Assembly: GCA_002483365.1 (NCBI GenBank)
Contig: DLHT01000006.1
Span: 555,524 to 619,523 of the forward strand
From: Cellvibrio sp. UBA7661
GTDB taxonomy: Bacteria; Pseudomonadota; Gammaproteobacteria; Pseudomonadales; Cellvibrionaceae
Direction: 5' to 3'
Length of the DNA: 64,000 bases
Shown here piece after piece: positions 26,733 to 36,084 of this stretch (its first letter is position 1; each line of letters begins with the position of its first letter). Position numbers and translations under genes: made by a program. The notes beneath the pieces are model-generated. The model was not told where the DNA came from. It did no database searches and saw nothing but the letters and a program-made list of their open reading frames with translations.

Positions 26733-26827
26733 AAACCAGAATGCGGTTCATGACTGTCAGAGACAGGATGTCGATAACAAGCCCCCAAGGACGGGTTTAC
26801 GGCGTGTCTTGAACCGCATTCTGGTTT
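26733..26827. repeat. 18-bp inverted repeat between rstA-like and rstB-like genes
   Basis: AAACCAGAATGCGGTTCA at 26733-26750 is the exact reverse complement of 26810-26827. The 59 bp between hold smaller pairings (AGACA/TGTCT; AAGCCC/GGGTTT). It lies between the response-regulator stop and the kinase start within one operon, so the mRNA would carry a long hairpin ahead of the kinase. It could be a MITE/REP-type insertion or an expression-tuning structure. Confidence 0.8.
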
Positions 26828-26845
26828 GTTCATGGCTAGAAAAAA

Positions 26846-27544
26846 TTACCAGGCATCGGCGATAAACAAATAACCCTTGCCCCAAATCGTTTTAATGCGC
26901 GTGGGATTTTCAGGATTATCGTTTAATTTTTTGCGCAATTGTGAAATACGGACATCGATGGTACGGTCAAGACCATCGTACTCGCGGTTGTAAATATGGT
27001 TGAACAAAAATTCGCGGCTGAGGATTTGCCCGGCTTGCGCTGCAAGTGCCAACAACAAATCGTATTCGTGGCTGGATAAAATCACTTCTTCATTGGCCAG
27101 CAATACTTTGCGCGCGCCGGGTTGGATGCACAACTCACCAAACACCAGCGCTTCTTGTTCACGCGGATCGTTTTGATAGTAACGGCGCATCAGCGCGCGG
27201 ATACGGGCAAGCAGTACGCGCGGCTCAGCCGGTTTAATAACGTAATCATCTGCGCCGTATTCCAAGCCCAGCACCTGATCCAAATCCGAATCGCGCGCGG
27301 TGAGCATTAAAATCGGCCCTTTAAAATTGGGGCGCAATTCTTTGCACAGCGTCAAACCATCTTTACCGGGCAACATTAAATCCAACACAATCAAGGCCGG
27401 GTTTAAATTTTGTGCCTGGCGGATAACCCGGCTGCCATTTTCTTCCAGCGCGACTTGAAAATCGTTGGCTTCCAAAAAATCTTTTACCAACTGCGCCAAA
27501 CGGCGGTCATCCTCGACCAATAAAATTAAATTGTTTTGCGACAT
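26846..27544 (-). CDS. rstA: RstA-like OmpR-family response regulator
   Basis: About 232 residues. Receiver domain: acidic pair in VEDDRRL, phosphoacceptor in LIVLDLMLPGKDGL, conserved Lys in YVIKPAEPR. The C-terminal winged helix ends TIWGKGYLFI. The start at 27544 (MSQNNLILLVEDD) lies one base after the DUF3019 stop; GGAG inside the upstream coding end serves as the ribosome-binding site. The longer frame to 27604 is rejected for lack of homology. It is part of the mipA-DUF3019-rstA-rstB-type operon and probably regulates the envelope proteins in it. Confidence 0.9.
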   Translation of the reverse strand: MSQNNLILLVEDDRRLAQLVKDFLEANDFQVALEENGSRVIRQAQNLNPALIVLDLMLPGKDGLTLCKELRPNFKGPILMLTARDSDLDQVLGLEYGADDYVIKPAEPRVLLARIRALMRRYYQNDPREQEALVFGELCIQPGARKVLLANEEVILSSHEYDLLLALAAQAGQILSREFLFNHIYNREYDGLDRTIDVRISQLRKKLNDNPENPTRIKTIWGKGYLFIADAW

Positions 27545-27545
27545 G

Positions 27546-28046
27546 TTAAAAAAAGCTCCAGGGATTACGCCGCGCGCGGCGGTATTTTTTGTCATTGTAG
27601 ACAACTTGGAAACGCTGATCGCTTACGGCTGTGCCGGTGTTGATTTCACGTAACTGGAAATCGGTACTGGCACTTGCCGCTAATTCAAATTGATATTCGC
27701 CATGGGTTTCATTTTCCCAACAGCGCAGGGCATCGGTTTTATCGGATTGGTATAAGCAGAGCGAACGCGCTTCTTCCGATAGCCACTTCACTTCCAATTC
27801 ATCGCGGCAAACTTCTTCACCTGCGTTTAATACGCACAAGCGCGGCTTGATGGAAAATTGGATAAGCGGTAATGATGAGTTGCTGGCACTTTGGGGATAA
27901 TGGGCGGGAATATTGTCGGCGAGCGCATGGCTTCCCAATGGCATGGCCATCAGAAATAAAGTCACCAGAGAAATACGCGGAGCCAATGGTAATGACGCGC
28001 GTGCGTTCAGCAGGTACCCATCAGAAATGGTACACCCCCCCAACAA
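27546..28046 (-). CDS. DUF3019 secreted protein
   Basis: About 166 residues in the open frame, with a signal-peptide-like segment (ISLVTLFLMAMPLGSHALA) and a mature domain of the DUF3019 type (FSIKPRLCVLNAGEEVCRDELEVKW, SLCLYQSD, with paired Cys). The start is uncertain: the frame opens with a TTG inside the 3' end of the upstream mipA-like gene (26-nt overlap), and no in-frame ATG precedes the signal sequence. DUF3019 genes are found next to RstA/RstB-like regulators and MipA proteins, as here. Role unknown; periplasmic. Confidence 0.78.
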   Translation of the reverse strand: MLGGCTISDGYLLNARASLPLAPRISLVTLFLMAMPLGSHALADNIPAHYPQSASNSSLPLIQFSIKPRLCVLNAGEEVCRDELEVKWLSEEARSLCLYQSDKTDALRCWENETHGEYQFELAASASTDFQLREINTGTAVSDQRFQVVYNDKKYRRARRNPWSFF

Positions 28047-28926
28047 AAACCGTGATCACTTTATTATCGTTTATAAGTGGACTGTCCGAGATTTCATTGG
28101 GTAAACGGCGATAACTCGCCAATAAACGCAAATCCCAGCGTTCAGTCAGTTGGTAATTCCAATCCAGCCGTGCAATCGTCGAGATGGCCGCATCGGCTTC
28201 ATATACACCGCGCTCATCTGCCTCTGCAGAGGTAACGCCGTAGTAGTAATTCATCACCTCGTCGCTTTGCCAGATGGCACCCACCGAGGTAATCACATGG
28301 TGACGGCCGCTCGCCCAATGTTTGGCGAGCGAAATACGCGCTTCATCACCATCGTGGATGTCTGTGAAATCACTCAGGTACTGCGCCTGGATATCAAACT
28401 CACCGAGATTGATGCTGTATTCAAATCCCGCCAAGCCAGCCATACGACGGTTGCGCAACTGACGCTGGCGTAAATCATTAAAATTCGGGCCGACAAATTC
28501 TTTATCGCCAGGATTTATCGTGGGCAGCTCTTCACTGTCGCCGCCTTTATTGCCTGAGGAAATCAGCGCATTGGAATCCAGAAAAAAATTGCTCGGGCTC
28601 CAGCGATGGAAAAACACCTGGTCATAACCGGGCGTGGCCAAAAGATTCAGTTGCTGATGCTCGTTCTCCCATAGCATCACCCCAAAATCCAGATTCTGGA
28701 TAAAAAACCGTTCGCCGTTGTAATTCACTTGCGGGATCAACACCAGCGGAATATCCGCTGCATCTTCCACAGGATTGGTACGCACACCTGCGCCTATACC
28801 CAGACTGAGATCCCACTTACCTACCTCAACACAATCGCCTTCGCCGGACATACAGGTAGCGCTCGCCAGCAAGGGCGAGAAAACTACGGGCACGAGCAGC
28901 GCAAGCAAGCGGCGGATCAGGGTCAT
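28021..28926 (-). CDS. MipA/OmpV-family outer-membrane protein
   Basis: 301 residues: signal peptide (MTLIRRLLALLVPVVFSPLLASA) followed by an outer-membrane beta-barrel of alternating strands ending in Phe (VFVGGVYHF), which is the usual barrel C-terminus. The GIGAGVRTNPVEDAADIPLVLIPQVNYN region is typical of MipA/OmpV. First gene of the operon with DUF3019 and the two-component pair. It may form a scaffold or pore in the outer membrane; the ligand is unknown. Confidence 0.87.
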   Translation of the reverse strand: MTLIRRLLALLVPVVFSPLLASATCMSGEGDCVEVGKWDLSLGIGAGVRTNPVEDAADIPLVLIPQVNYNGERFFIQNLDFGVMLWENEHQQLNLLATPGYDQVFFHRWSPSNFFLDSNALISSGNKGGDSEELPTINPGDKEFVGPNFNDLRQRQLRNRRMAGLAGFEYSINLGEFDIQAQYLSDFTDIHDGDEARISLAKHWASGRHHVITSVGAIWQSDEVMNYYYGVTSAEADERGVYEADAAISTIARLDWNYQLTERWDLRLLASYRRLPNEISDSPLINDNKVITVFVGGVYHF

Positions 28927-29209
28927 ATCAACGAGTTGCCAACAATAGATTTATCTAAAAGGAGAGTAAAACATCAAAGAGAACACACAGCTTATTTATA
29001 AACAACCGCGCACCCAAGTGTTGTAATGAATTGTAGATGTCTCCACTCACTATTGGATAGGTTACAAATTATTACAATTTGGTGCGCATCCATTACAGAT
29101 TCTGCCACAGGACTGTGTTTAGGATAACAGCAAGCGCTAAGCACGTACAAAATCGCAAGCCTACCCATACAAATCATAAGTCTAATAAGTTAGTTAAAGG
29201 AGTTGCTGT
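28927..29209. other. divergent promoter region, mipA-like operon / beta-propeller lipoprotein
   Basis: 283 bp between divergent genes, so it must hold promoters for both. No gene or clear operator was recognised; AAAGGAG just before 29210 is the ribosome-binding site of the plus-strand gene. Confidence 0.5.
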
Positions 29210-31294
29210 ATGAAACCCATGATCAAATTGTTATTGCTCAGCCTGCCACTGGCAGCCTGTGGCGGTGGCAACAATTCGCAGTCGAATATCCAGAAAGAAC
29301 AACCTACTAATACCGACTACTCCAAACTCAATGCCAGCAGCATTGAGCCGGGAACGTTGCGCCAGGCATCTTCCGGTGAATTGGCAGAGCTGATTAAAAA
29401 TGGTTTGCGCGTTTCCCTGCGCGATAACCAAAGCTACGGCATGATGATCCGCGAAACCGCGGTAGTGAATACCACTGCCGATAGCAAATCCGGCGGCAAT
29501 TTTTCCGGCACCAATGTGCAAGTCGATGGTGTGGATGAAACCGACAGCGTGAAATACGACGGCAAATATATTTACCTCGCCACACCGGTAGATTACTCCA
29601 GTGGTGATCCAATCACGAATTTAAAAATCATCGCTACCAACCCCGCGAGCGCAAGCGCAACTGAAGTCAGCGTTACCCCGCTCGATACCGAACACTGGGG
29701 CAATGTTTCTGAAATGTATTTGGTGGATAACACACAGGGCACTACTCCATACACTACCGGCCTTGCCACTATTCGCCGCTCCTGGGATTTCATCGCTTTC
29801 ACCGACAAAGTCGTCAACGATGTCTCCACCGACGGCAAACCTTTAGTAGTTGATGATGCCGACAAAGCGCGCACTGCATCCATTTGGCCTTACCAAATGG
29901 ACAACGGTATCGACATCACCCTTTACGATGTACGCACACCGACTACACCGACAAAAACCTGGTCATTGGCAATTGATGGTGATTTGCTTGGCACGCGCAA
30001 AATTGGCAACACGCTCTATGTGATCAGCAGTTTTGTACCCCATATTGCAACGCTTGATTACGCTGCCGACACAGCAGAAGCAAAAATTGCCAACGAAAAA
30101 TTAATTGCGCAAACCAGTGTTGAAAAATTACTGCCGGAATATTCCATCAACAACGGCACGCCGCAACCCTTGAATACCGCCAATGGCTGCATGATCCCAG
30201 CTACTACAGAAAAGACTGATGGCAGCCTTACACTGATCAACATCACCGCGATTAATTTAGCAACGCAACAATTGGTTGAATCTGTGTGTGTCAACGGCAA
30301 CGCCGAAGGCATTTACAGTTCCACCAACAACTTGTATCTCGGTGGCTCTGATTACAGCAAATGGGAAAATTGGCAGAGCTTCACGGTAGTCCATCAATTT
30401 GCACTCACCAATGGCGGTGTCGATTATTCCGCAACCGGTTCGGTTGAAGGTGTGTTGAGTTGGAGTGCACCCTCGTTCCGCATGGATGAACACAACAATC
30501 ACTTGCGCATCCTCACCACCAATTACGGCGAAACCGGTGAGCCTGACCATCGCTTGAGCGTATTGAAAAAAGTATCCGGTCGCAGTGAATTGGAAGTGGT
30601 TGCGCAGTTGCCCAATAAAAACCACCCTGAAACTATCGGTAAACCACGCGAAGATATTTTTGGTGTGCGTTTTAATGGCGACAAAGCGTTTGTTGTAACC
30701 TTTGAACGCAAAGATCCACTTTACATATTGGATCTTGCCAATCCACTTGATCCAAAAATCGCAGGGCAATTGGAAATTCCCGGTTTCTCTACCTACTTGC
30801 ATCCGATTGGTGACAACTATGTTTTCGCACTCGGCAATGAAACCAACGATGACGGTTTTGCAACCGGCGTAAAAGTATCGCTCTACGATATCCGCAACCC
30901 TGCAGCACCGACTGAAATCAGCAAACATATTTTCGGTAGCAGCTACAGTTGGAGTGATGCACTTTACGATCACCGCGCACTCTCGTTCCTCTCTGCAAGC
31001 GCTGACCAAACCCGCATCACTTTACCGATTACCCAATACGAAGAAGTCAAAGGCCCCGAATATGCTTACAGCCGCTGGGTAGATACAGGCCTTTACCAAT
31101 TTGAAATCAATGGCCTCGCTAATGGCAAAGTATCGCTCGATTATGTCGGCACTCTGGTTAGTGAAAGTTTTGGTGTTAATGAATATCCACTGTGGAACGG
31201 CAACGACCGCGGCATCATGCACGACGACGCATTGTTCTATGTACACGGCCCGAATGTCATCGCCAGTCCGTGGAAAAAAGCAGATAACAAATAG
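29210..31294 (+). CDS. secreted beta-propeller domain lipoprotein
   Basis: 694 residues with a lipoprotein signal (MKPMIKLLLLSLPLAACGGG, lipobox LAAC). The rest matches the beta-propeller family whose N-terminal mark is TNVQVDGVDETDSVKYDG followed by KYIYLA; later blades include NNHLRILTT, VRFNGDKAFVVTFERKDPLYILDL and YDIRNPAAPTEI. The function of this family is unknown; extracellular or outer-membrane-linked. AAAGGAG 7 nt before the ATG fixes the start. It ends at a strong terminator. Confidence 0.85.
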   Translation: MKPMIKLLLLSLPLAACGGGNNSQSNIQKEQPTNTDYSKLNASSIEPGTLRQASSGELAELIKNGLRVSLRDNQSYGMMIRETAVVNTTADSKSGGNFSGTNVQVDGVDETDSVKYDGKYIYLATPVDYSSGDPITNLKIIATNPASASATEVSVTPLDTEHWGNVSEMYLVDNTQGTTPYTTGLATIRRSWDFIAFTDKVVNDVSTDGKPLVVDDADKARTASIWPYQMDNGIDITLYDVRTPTTPTKTWSLAIDGDLLGTRKIGNTLYVISSFVPHIATLDYAADTAEAKIANEKLIAQTSVEKLLPEYSINNGTPQPLNTANGCMIPATTEKTDGSLTLINITAINLATQQLVESVCVNGNAEGIYSSTNNLYLGGSDYSKWENWQSFTVVHQFALTNGGVDYSATGSVEGVLSWSAPSFRMDEHNNHLRILTTNYGETGEPDHRLSVLKKVSGRSELEVVAQLPNKNHPETIGKPREDIFGVRFNGDKAFVVTFERKDPLYILDLANPLDPKIAGQLEIPGFSTYLHPIGDNYVFALGNETNDDGFATGVKVSLYDIRNPAAPTEISKHIFGSSYSWSDALYDHRALSFLSASADQTRITLPITQYEEVKGPEYAYSRWVDTGLYQFEINGLANGKVSLDYVGTLVSESFGVNEYPLWNGNDRGIMHDDALFYVHGPNVIASPWKKADNK

Positions 31295-31305
31295 TTCACT
31301 ATAAA

Positions 31306-31345
31306 TAAAAACCCCCAGCTATTTTTTAATAGCTGGGGGTTTTTA
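31306..31345 (+). terminator. rho-independent terminator of the beta-propeller gene
   Basis: ACCCCCAGCTA and TAGCTGGGGGT form an 11-bp stem followed by a U-run, just past the stop at 31294. A-rich on the other side as well, so it could act on both strands. Confidence 0.9.
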
Positions 31346-31521
31346 TTTTACCAAACTGATAGAAATTGCCAGATTATTATTGTTAAAAATATCCATAGTG
31401 CTTTACCAGTTACACTTTTTTACGACTCACTACATATCCCCCACAGATTACTGTTGCGCTTACGCACACAATCCATCCAGTGCAATCCATCAAACCCTGA
31501 CGATGCTATCTGGAGTACGAC

Positions 31522-32283
31522 ATGCAAATACCTGCATTTATCAATACCGGTTTACTGAAAAAATCCCTGCTCATCCTGCCACTTGTTGGTTTGCTCAGCG
31601 CCTGTGGCAGTGACAGCGATGATTTAAAATCTGATCCCAATACCAAAATGTTGCAGATTGATTTTAATGAAGGGATTACCGGTTGGAAGGTCGGTTTTGC
31701 AGATTACCCATCGGGTGAAGAAACCTTTTATGAATTAGGGCACAGCTTCAGCAATTTACCTGCGGCACTGGATACCAAGCGTAAAGGGCTAAAAATTACC
31801 GGCAATAATCACAGCGATGATTTGTTTATGTTTGCCACCAAGAAAGTGGAAGGGCTTGAACCTAACACCCGTTACGACATGCGCTTTAAAGTAACCTTTG
31901 GCACCAACGCACAAAACAATTGCGTTGGCATAGGCGGCTCTCCTGGCAATAGTGTTTACATCAAAGTCGGTGCCACCAAAAATGAACCTAAAGCTGCCAA
32001 TGACGGTGCCGGATTTCTATTATTGAATTGGGATAAAGGCAATCAAGCCGCTGGCGGCAGCGATGCGATTATCGCGGGCGATTTTGCCAACCACCAGGAA
32101 TGTAGCGCGACTGATGTTGTAGACACTTACCAAAAGAAAACGCTGACAACTGAACGAGGTGCTTATACCACCGTAACCGACGACAAAGGAAACCTGTGGG
32201 TTTTATTAGGAACCGATTCCGGCTTTGAAGGACCCACCACTATTTATTGGATGGCACTGGAAATTTCTGCAACCAAAAAATAA
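31522..32283 (+). CDS. uncharacterised lipoprotein
   Basis: 253 residues; signal with lipobox (LLILPLVGLLSACGSDSDD). The mature part looks like an all-beta extracellular domain (LQIDFNEGITGWKVGFADYP, LEPNTRYDMRFKVTFGT, SPGNSVYIKVGA, TIYWMALEIS), similar in pattern to galactose-binding-type sandwiches. No family recognised with confidence. GGAG 7 nt before the ATG. The gene has its own terminator shared with the converging ABC operon. Confidence 0.75.
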   Translation: MQIPAFINTGLLKKSLLILPLVGLLSACGSDSDDLKSDPNTKMLQIDFNEGITGWKVGFADYPSGEETFYELGHSFSNLPAALDTKRKGLKITGNNHSDDLFMFATKKVEGLEPNTRYDMRFKVTFGTNAQNNCVGIGGSPGNSVYIKVGATKNEPKAANDGAGFLLLNWDKGNQAAGGSDAIIAGDFANHQECSATDVVDTYQKKTLTTERGAYTTVTDDKGNLWVLLGTDSGFEGPTTIYWMALEISATKK

Positions 32284-32312
32284 TCTTTGCTTATCAAGAA
32301 TTTTTGTCCATA

Positions 32313-32340
32313 AAAAAGAGCGGCGCAAGCCGCTCTTTTT
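32313..32340. terminator. bidirectional terminator between convergent genes
   Basis: AAAAGAGCGG / CCGCTCTTTT stem with a 6-nt loop and A/U tracts on both sides, placed between the plus-strand lipoprotein gene (stop 32283) and the minus-strand export operon (stop 32368). Confidence 0.88.
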
Positions 32341-32367
32341 ATTTCAAACCATTTTCAACTGTCTATA

Positions 32368-33441
32368 TTAACGATGTTTGATCTTATCGCCCTCTTTCAA
32401 GCCTTCCAAAATTTCGATATTGATGCCATCAGAAATGCCGGTTTTGACTTCGCGTTTTTCGTATTTTTGTGGGCCGGTTTCTACTTCCACAAATTGTGCT
32501 TTTTCTTCTACGATCAAGTTACCTTCATTGATCGCTACTACGTTTTCTTTTTTGTCCAATACAATGTCCGCATTAGCGCTGTAGTTGGAGCGCAGGAATA
32601 ATTTTTCGCTCAGTTTTACTGCCGCGCGGATCTGGAATTTAATAGTGCCTTGATCGGTTACACCTTTAGGGGATATATATTCCAGTGTGGCGGTAAAGGG
32701 TTCGCCTTCCAGTGCGCCTACATCCAGAACCAGCTCCATGCCTTCGCGGATTTTTCCAACTTCGGATTCATCTACCATGCCTTCAAAAATCATGTCGTTC
32801 ATATCGGCCAGGGTCGCAATAGTAGTACCTGCACCGAACGAGCTGGTTTCAACAATGAATGCTCCTTCTTTGTAGGGCAAATCCAGAATCATGCCGGTGA
32901 CGGTTGCCGGAATCATGTTGGAGACTTTGTCCGATTTTTTGGTGGCACCGGATTTCATCAACAACAAATTATTTTCTGCTGAGGTAACGGCTTCTTTTTG
33001 CAGATCGTAATTCAATAAAAATTTATTGTATTCCGATGCAGAAATTAATTTATCGGCAAACAGTTTTTTCTGGCGATCAAATTCAATCGTCGCATTTTGC
33101 AAATTGATTTTGGCGGTTTCCAGTTGCGACTCGGCCTGGTTGAGCATAACCATGTTGGGTGCCAGTGTGATCTTGGCAATAATATCGCCTTTGTTCACGT
33201 TCTGGCCGGCAATGACATAGAGTTTTTCTACTACACCGGAGACTTGTGATTTAATTTCCACTTCGCGGCGAGGAATTACTTTACCTACCGCTACGGTCTT
33301 TTTGATAATGGTGGTTTTGAATACCGCATCCGATGTATAGGTGACCGGCTTCTCTTGGGATTTGTTGTACAAGAACACCGCCGTGCCAATAAACACAACT
33401 GCGATCAATACTAAAACTGCATAGCCAATAAATTTTTTCAT
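32368..33441 (-). CDS. periplasmic adaptor (MacA/HlyD-type) of an ABC export system
   Basis: 357 residues: an N-terminal TM anchor (IGYAVLVLIAVVFIGTAVFLY), a lipoyl/barrel-sandwich domain (EIKSQVSGVVEKLYVIAGQNVNKGDIIAKI), a coiled-coil hairpin (~100-160: LNQAESQLETAKINLQNATIEFDRQKKLF) and beta-barrel and membrane-proximal domains. It would link the inner-membrane permeases to an outer-membrane channel not encoded here. Last gene of the operon; AAGGA upstream of the ATG. The substrate (peptide, macrolide or lipid-like) is unknown. Confidence 0.88.
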   Translation of the reverse strand: MKKFIGYAVLVLIAVVFIGTAVFLYNKSQEKPVTYTSDAVFKTTIIKKTVAVGKVIPRREVEIKSQVSGVVEKLYVIAGQNVNKGDIIAKITLAPNMVMLNQAESQLETAKINLQNATIEFDRQKKLFADKLISASEYNKFLLNYDLQKEAVTSAENNLLLMKSGATKKSDKVSNMIPATVTGMILDLPYKEGAFIVETSSFGAGTTIATLADMNDMIFEGMVDESEVGKIREGMELVLDVGALEGEPFTATLEYISPKGVTDQGTIKFQIRAAVKLSEKLFLRSNYSANADIVLDKKENVVAINEGNLIVEEKAQFVEVETGPQKYEKREVKTGISDGINIEILEGLKEGDKIKHR

Positions 33442-33500
33442 GGTGTCCTTCTTTACTATTGCTAAAAAATATTTAGATCGTTTAATTAGTTTTGTAAAAA

Positions 33501-34766
33501 TTATTCATCTTGTAATGCCACTATCGGGTTAACACTTGCGGCTTTTGCAGCAGGCAACATTGATGCGAGCAGTCCGGAAATAACCAGCACCACCAATGCA
33601 CTAAACGCGGTTGCAAAATCCACTTCCGGCTTGCCAAAAAATCCTGCTTTACCGCCTCCCGCTTCTAATAACTGCCCTACACCTTCTAAAATCAGCACGC
33701 CTACTACCAAGCCCATATACCCTGCAACCGTGGTAATAAAAATAGATTCCTGCACAATCATGCCGATGATCGAATTAGGTGTTGCGCCCAGCGCTTTACG
33801 CAAACCGATTTCACGTGTGCGCTCCTTCACTACGATCAACATAATATTGCCCACACCTATCGCGCCCGCCATGATGGTGCCTATTGCAACTACCCAACTG
33901 AAAACGGTGATGCCGGTAAACAAACCTTCAATCTTGTCGAATTCATTTTGTAAATTGAAACTACCGAATACACCTACATCATTTGGATCGACTTTTTTAA
34001 GTTCCGCGAGATATTTTTTTACATCTTCTTCTGCAACACGCGCATGCAATCCGGGTTTTGGTTGGATAACAAAACTACCAATCCAACCCACCTGATTAAA
34101 CGCATAACGCAGCGTGTCGTTAGGGATGTAAATCTTTTCCTCTTCTTGTTGCTGGTTGCCATTGGCAAGAGATTCAAACACACCAACTACTTTAAAACTG
34201 ATGCCGTTAATGGTGATGTCTGCCCCAATCGGATCTTCACCCTCTGCAAATAATTGCGTGCGTACGCGGGTTCCGATGATCACCGTTTTACGTTTTTCAC
34301 GATCATCAAACTCATTAATGCTGCGCCCGAGGATCATGCGCAATGAATTGATGTTTTCCATTTTTGCGTGAATGCCTTCCACAAAAAAGGTTCCGTTTTT
34401 ATCTTTGTGTACGGTGTAGGGTGGCGTTCCGCTCCAGATACCCACGGAGTTTTGTCCGCGGATAAAACCAACGCTGGGCACATTTTTTTCGATGGCGGCA
34501 ACATCTTCCGGTTTGAACTGGATTTGCCTGCCAATCGGCATACCTTGATAAGGCAGCTGCGTATTGCCTTGCACCCACACCCACACAATATTGGGTACAC
34601 GCGGAAAACCTTCATTAACTCCGTTCTCCAAACCCTTGCCCGCACCGAGCAATAGGGTGAGCATAAAAATGCCCCAGAAAACACCGAAGGCGGTAAGGCC
34701 GGTACGCAGCTTATGTTGGCCGAGTGTTTTAAAAATCTCGTGCCACTTTTCGGTATCGATAATCAT
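33501..34766 (-). CDS. MacB/FtsX-type ABC permease (second copy)
   Basis: 421 residues: TM1 near the N-terminus (LTAFGVFWGIFMLTLLLGAGKGLENG), a large periplasmic MacB-core domain (~50-270), then three C-terminal TM helices with the ERTREIGLRKALGATPNSIIGMIV motif. It ends AAKAASVNPIVALQDE. It is related along its length to the neighbouring permease at 34779; the pair is likely a heterodimer served by one ATPase. AGGAG precedes the ATG, 12 bp after the previous stop. Confidence 0.92.
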   Translation of the reverse strand: MIIDTEKWHEIFKTLGQHKLRTGLTAFGVFWGIFMLTLLLGAGKGLENGVNEGFPRVPNIVWVWVQGNTQLPYQGMPIGRQIQFKPEDVAAIEKNVPSVGFIRGQNSVGIWSGTPPYTVHKDKNGTFFVEGIHAKMENINSLRMILGRSINEFDDREKRKTVIIGTRVRTQLFAEGEDPIGADITINGISFKVVGVFESLANGNQQQEEEKIYIPNDTLRYAFNQVGWIGSFVIQPKPGLHARVAEEDVKKYLAELKKVDPNDVGVFGSFNLQNEFDKIEGLFTGITVFSWVVAIGTIMAGAIGVGNIMLIVVKERTREIGLRKALGATPNSIIGMIVQESIFITTVAGYMGLVVGVLILEGVGQLLEAGGGKAGFFGKPEVDFATAFSALVVLVISGLLASMLPAAKAASVNPIVALQDE

Positions 34767-34778
34767 CAGTGGCTCCTG

Positions 34779-36017
34779 TTATTCCGCGCGCATCGCTTCG
34801 ATGGGCATAATTTTCGCCGCGCGCACCGCAGGCATTAGCCCTGCAAGGGCACCAATCGCAACCAGTAAAATAATTGCCGTTACCGCTACTTGAAAATTGA
34901 TTTCCGGGTTTTTGAAAAACGGCAATTGTGCACCCACCGAATTTAGTGCAAACGATATTAATTCGATCAACCCGACACCCATCACCAATCCCGCATAACC
35001 GGCGATACTGGTGACTAAAATCGATTCAAATAATAATGTTCCCACAATGCTGAATGGCGTAGCGCCCAACGCTTTACGGATGCCAATTTCGCGCGTGCGT
35101 TCTTTCACAGTGATAATCATGATATTGCTCACACCCACAATACCGGCCATGAGCGTTCCCAAACCGACAAACCAGATAATCGCGTTAATCCCAAAAAATA
35201 ATCCATTTACCATCTTCGCTGGCTCCGCCATGTTGAAGGAGCGGATAGCGCGTTTATCATCCGGCGAAACCGAATGGCGACGCTGCAATAATTCGATGAC
35301 TTTTTTCTCCAGCTCAAAACCATCCATGCCTAATTCCGGGCGCAACCAAATCGCGCCTATGCGGTTACTTTCACCAAATATTTTTTGAAAAGTCGGCTGT
35401 GGAATATAAATGCGTTCAGAATCGCGGCCGCGGCTTCCCTTGTCGTAAAATACACCGACCACTTTCATCATCACGCCGTTTACACGGATATCTTTATTGA
35501 TCGGATCAACGTCTTTGCCGAATAAACGTTCGGCAACAACGGTGCCAATCACCGCAATTTTGCGCAGCTCTTGTTCATCCAGCGGATTAATTTTGCGCCC
35601 GATGTTAAACGGAATACTTTCTTTCACATCAAAATATTCATCAGGCACACCCAACACTGAAAAGCTCGCACTTTTACGCCCGTATACAAGCGACACACCT
35701 TCACGGGTGCTTTCGGCAGCGATAAAACGCACGCCCGGAACCTGTTGTTTGATCGCCTCAACATCATCCAGCGTCAACTGGATTTGCCGCCCCAACCCCA
35801 TCCCTTTGTAAGCAACGGATGTAGTGCCGGTGTAAGCAACAATAAAATCCAATACATCCGAACCAAAATCTTCATACACACCATTTTGCATACCGCGCCC
35901 GGCACCGAGCAGCAGCATCAACATAAATATTCCCCAAAACACGCCAAAGGCGGTAAGGCCAGTGCGCAATTTATTCATGCGCAGCGTGTAGAGAATTTCT
36001 TGCAAACTATCAATCAT
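34779..36017 (-). CDS. MacB/FtsX-type ABC permease (first copy)
   Basis: 412 residues with the same layout as its neighbour: TM1 (GVFWGIFMLMLLLGAGRGMQNG), a periplasmic MacB-core domain, three C-terminal TMs, and VKERTREIGIRKALGATPFSIVGTLL. It ends AVRAAKIMPIEAMRAE. The two permeases probably arose by tandem duplication. It follows the ATPase gene by 67 bp in the same operon. Confidence 0.92.
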   Translation of the reverse strand: MIDSLQEILYTLRMNKLRTGLTAFGVFWGIFMLMLLLGAGRGMQNGVYEDFGSDVLDFIVAYTGTTSVAYKGMGLGRQIQLTLDDVEAIKQQVPGVRFIAAESTREGVSLVYGRKSASFSVLGVPDEYFDVKESIPFNIGRKINPLDEQELRKIAVIGTVVAERLFGKDVDPINKDIRVNGVMMKVVGVFYDKGSRGRDSERIYIPQPTFQKIFGESNRIGAIWLRPELGMDGFELEKKVIELLQRRHSVSPDDKRAIRSFNMAEPAKMVNGLFFGINAIIWFVGLGTLMAGIVGVSNIMIITVKERTREIGIRKALGATPFSIVGTLLFESILVTSIAGYAGLVMGVGLIELISFALNSVGAQLPFFKNPEINFQVAVTAIILLVAIGALAGLMPAVRAAKIMPIEAMRAE

Positions 36018-36084
36018 GGCAATTCATCCAAGTTTTTTAATCCGGGATTTTTCTGATCCACCGGTTTTTCAGCCAAGACTTTTT

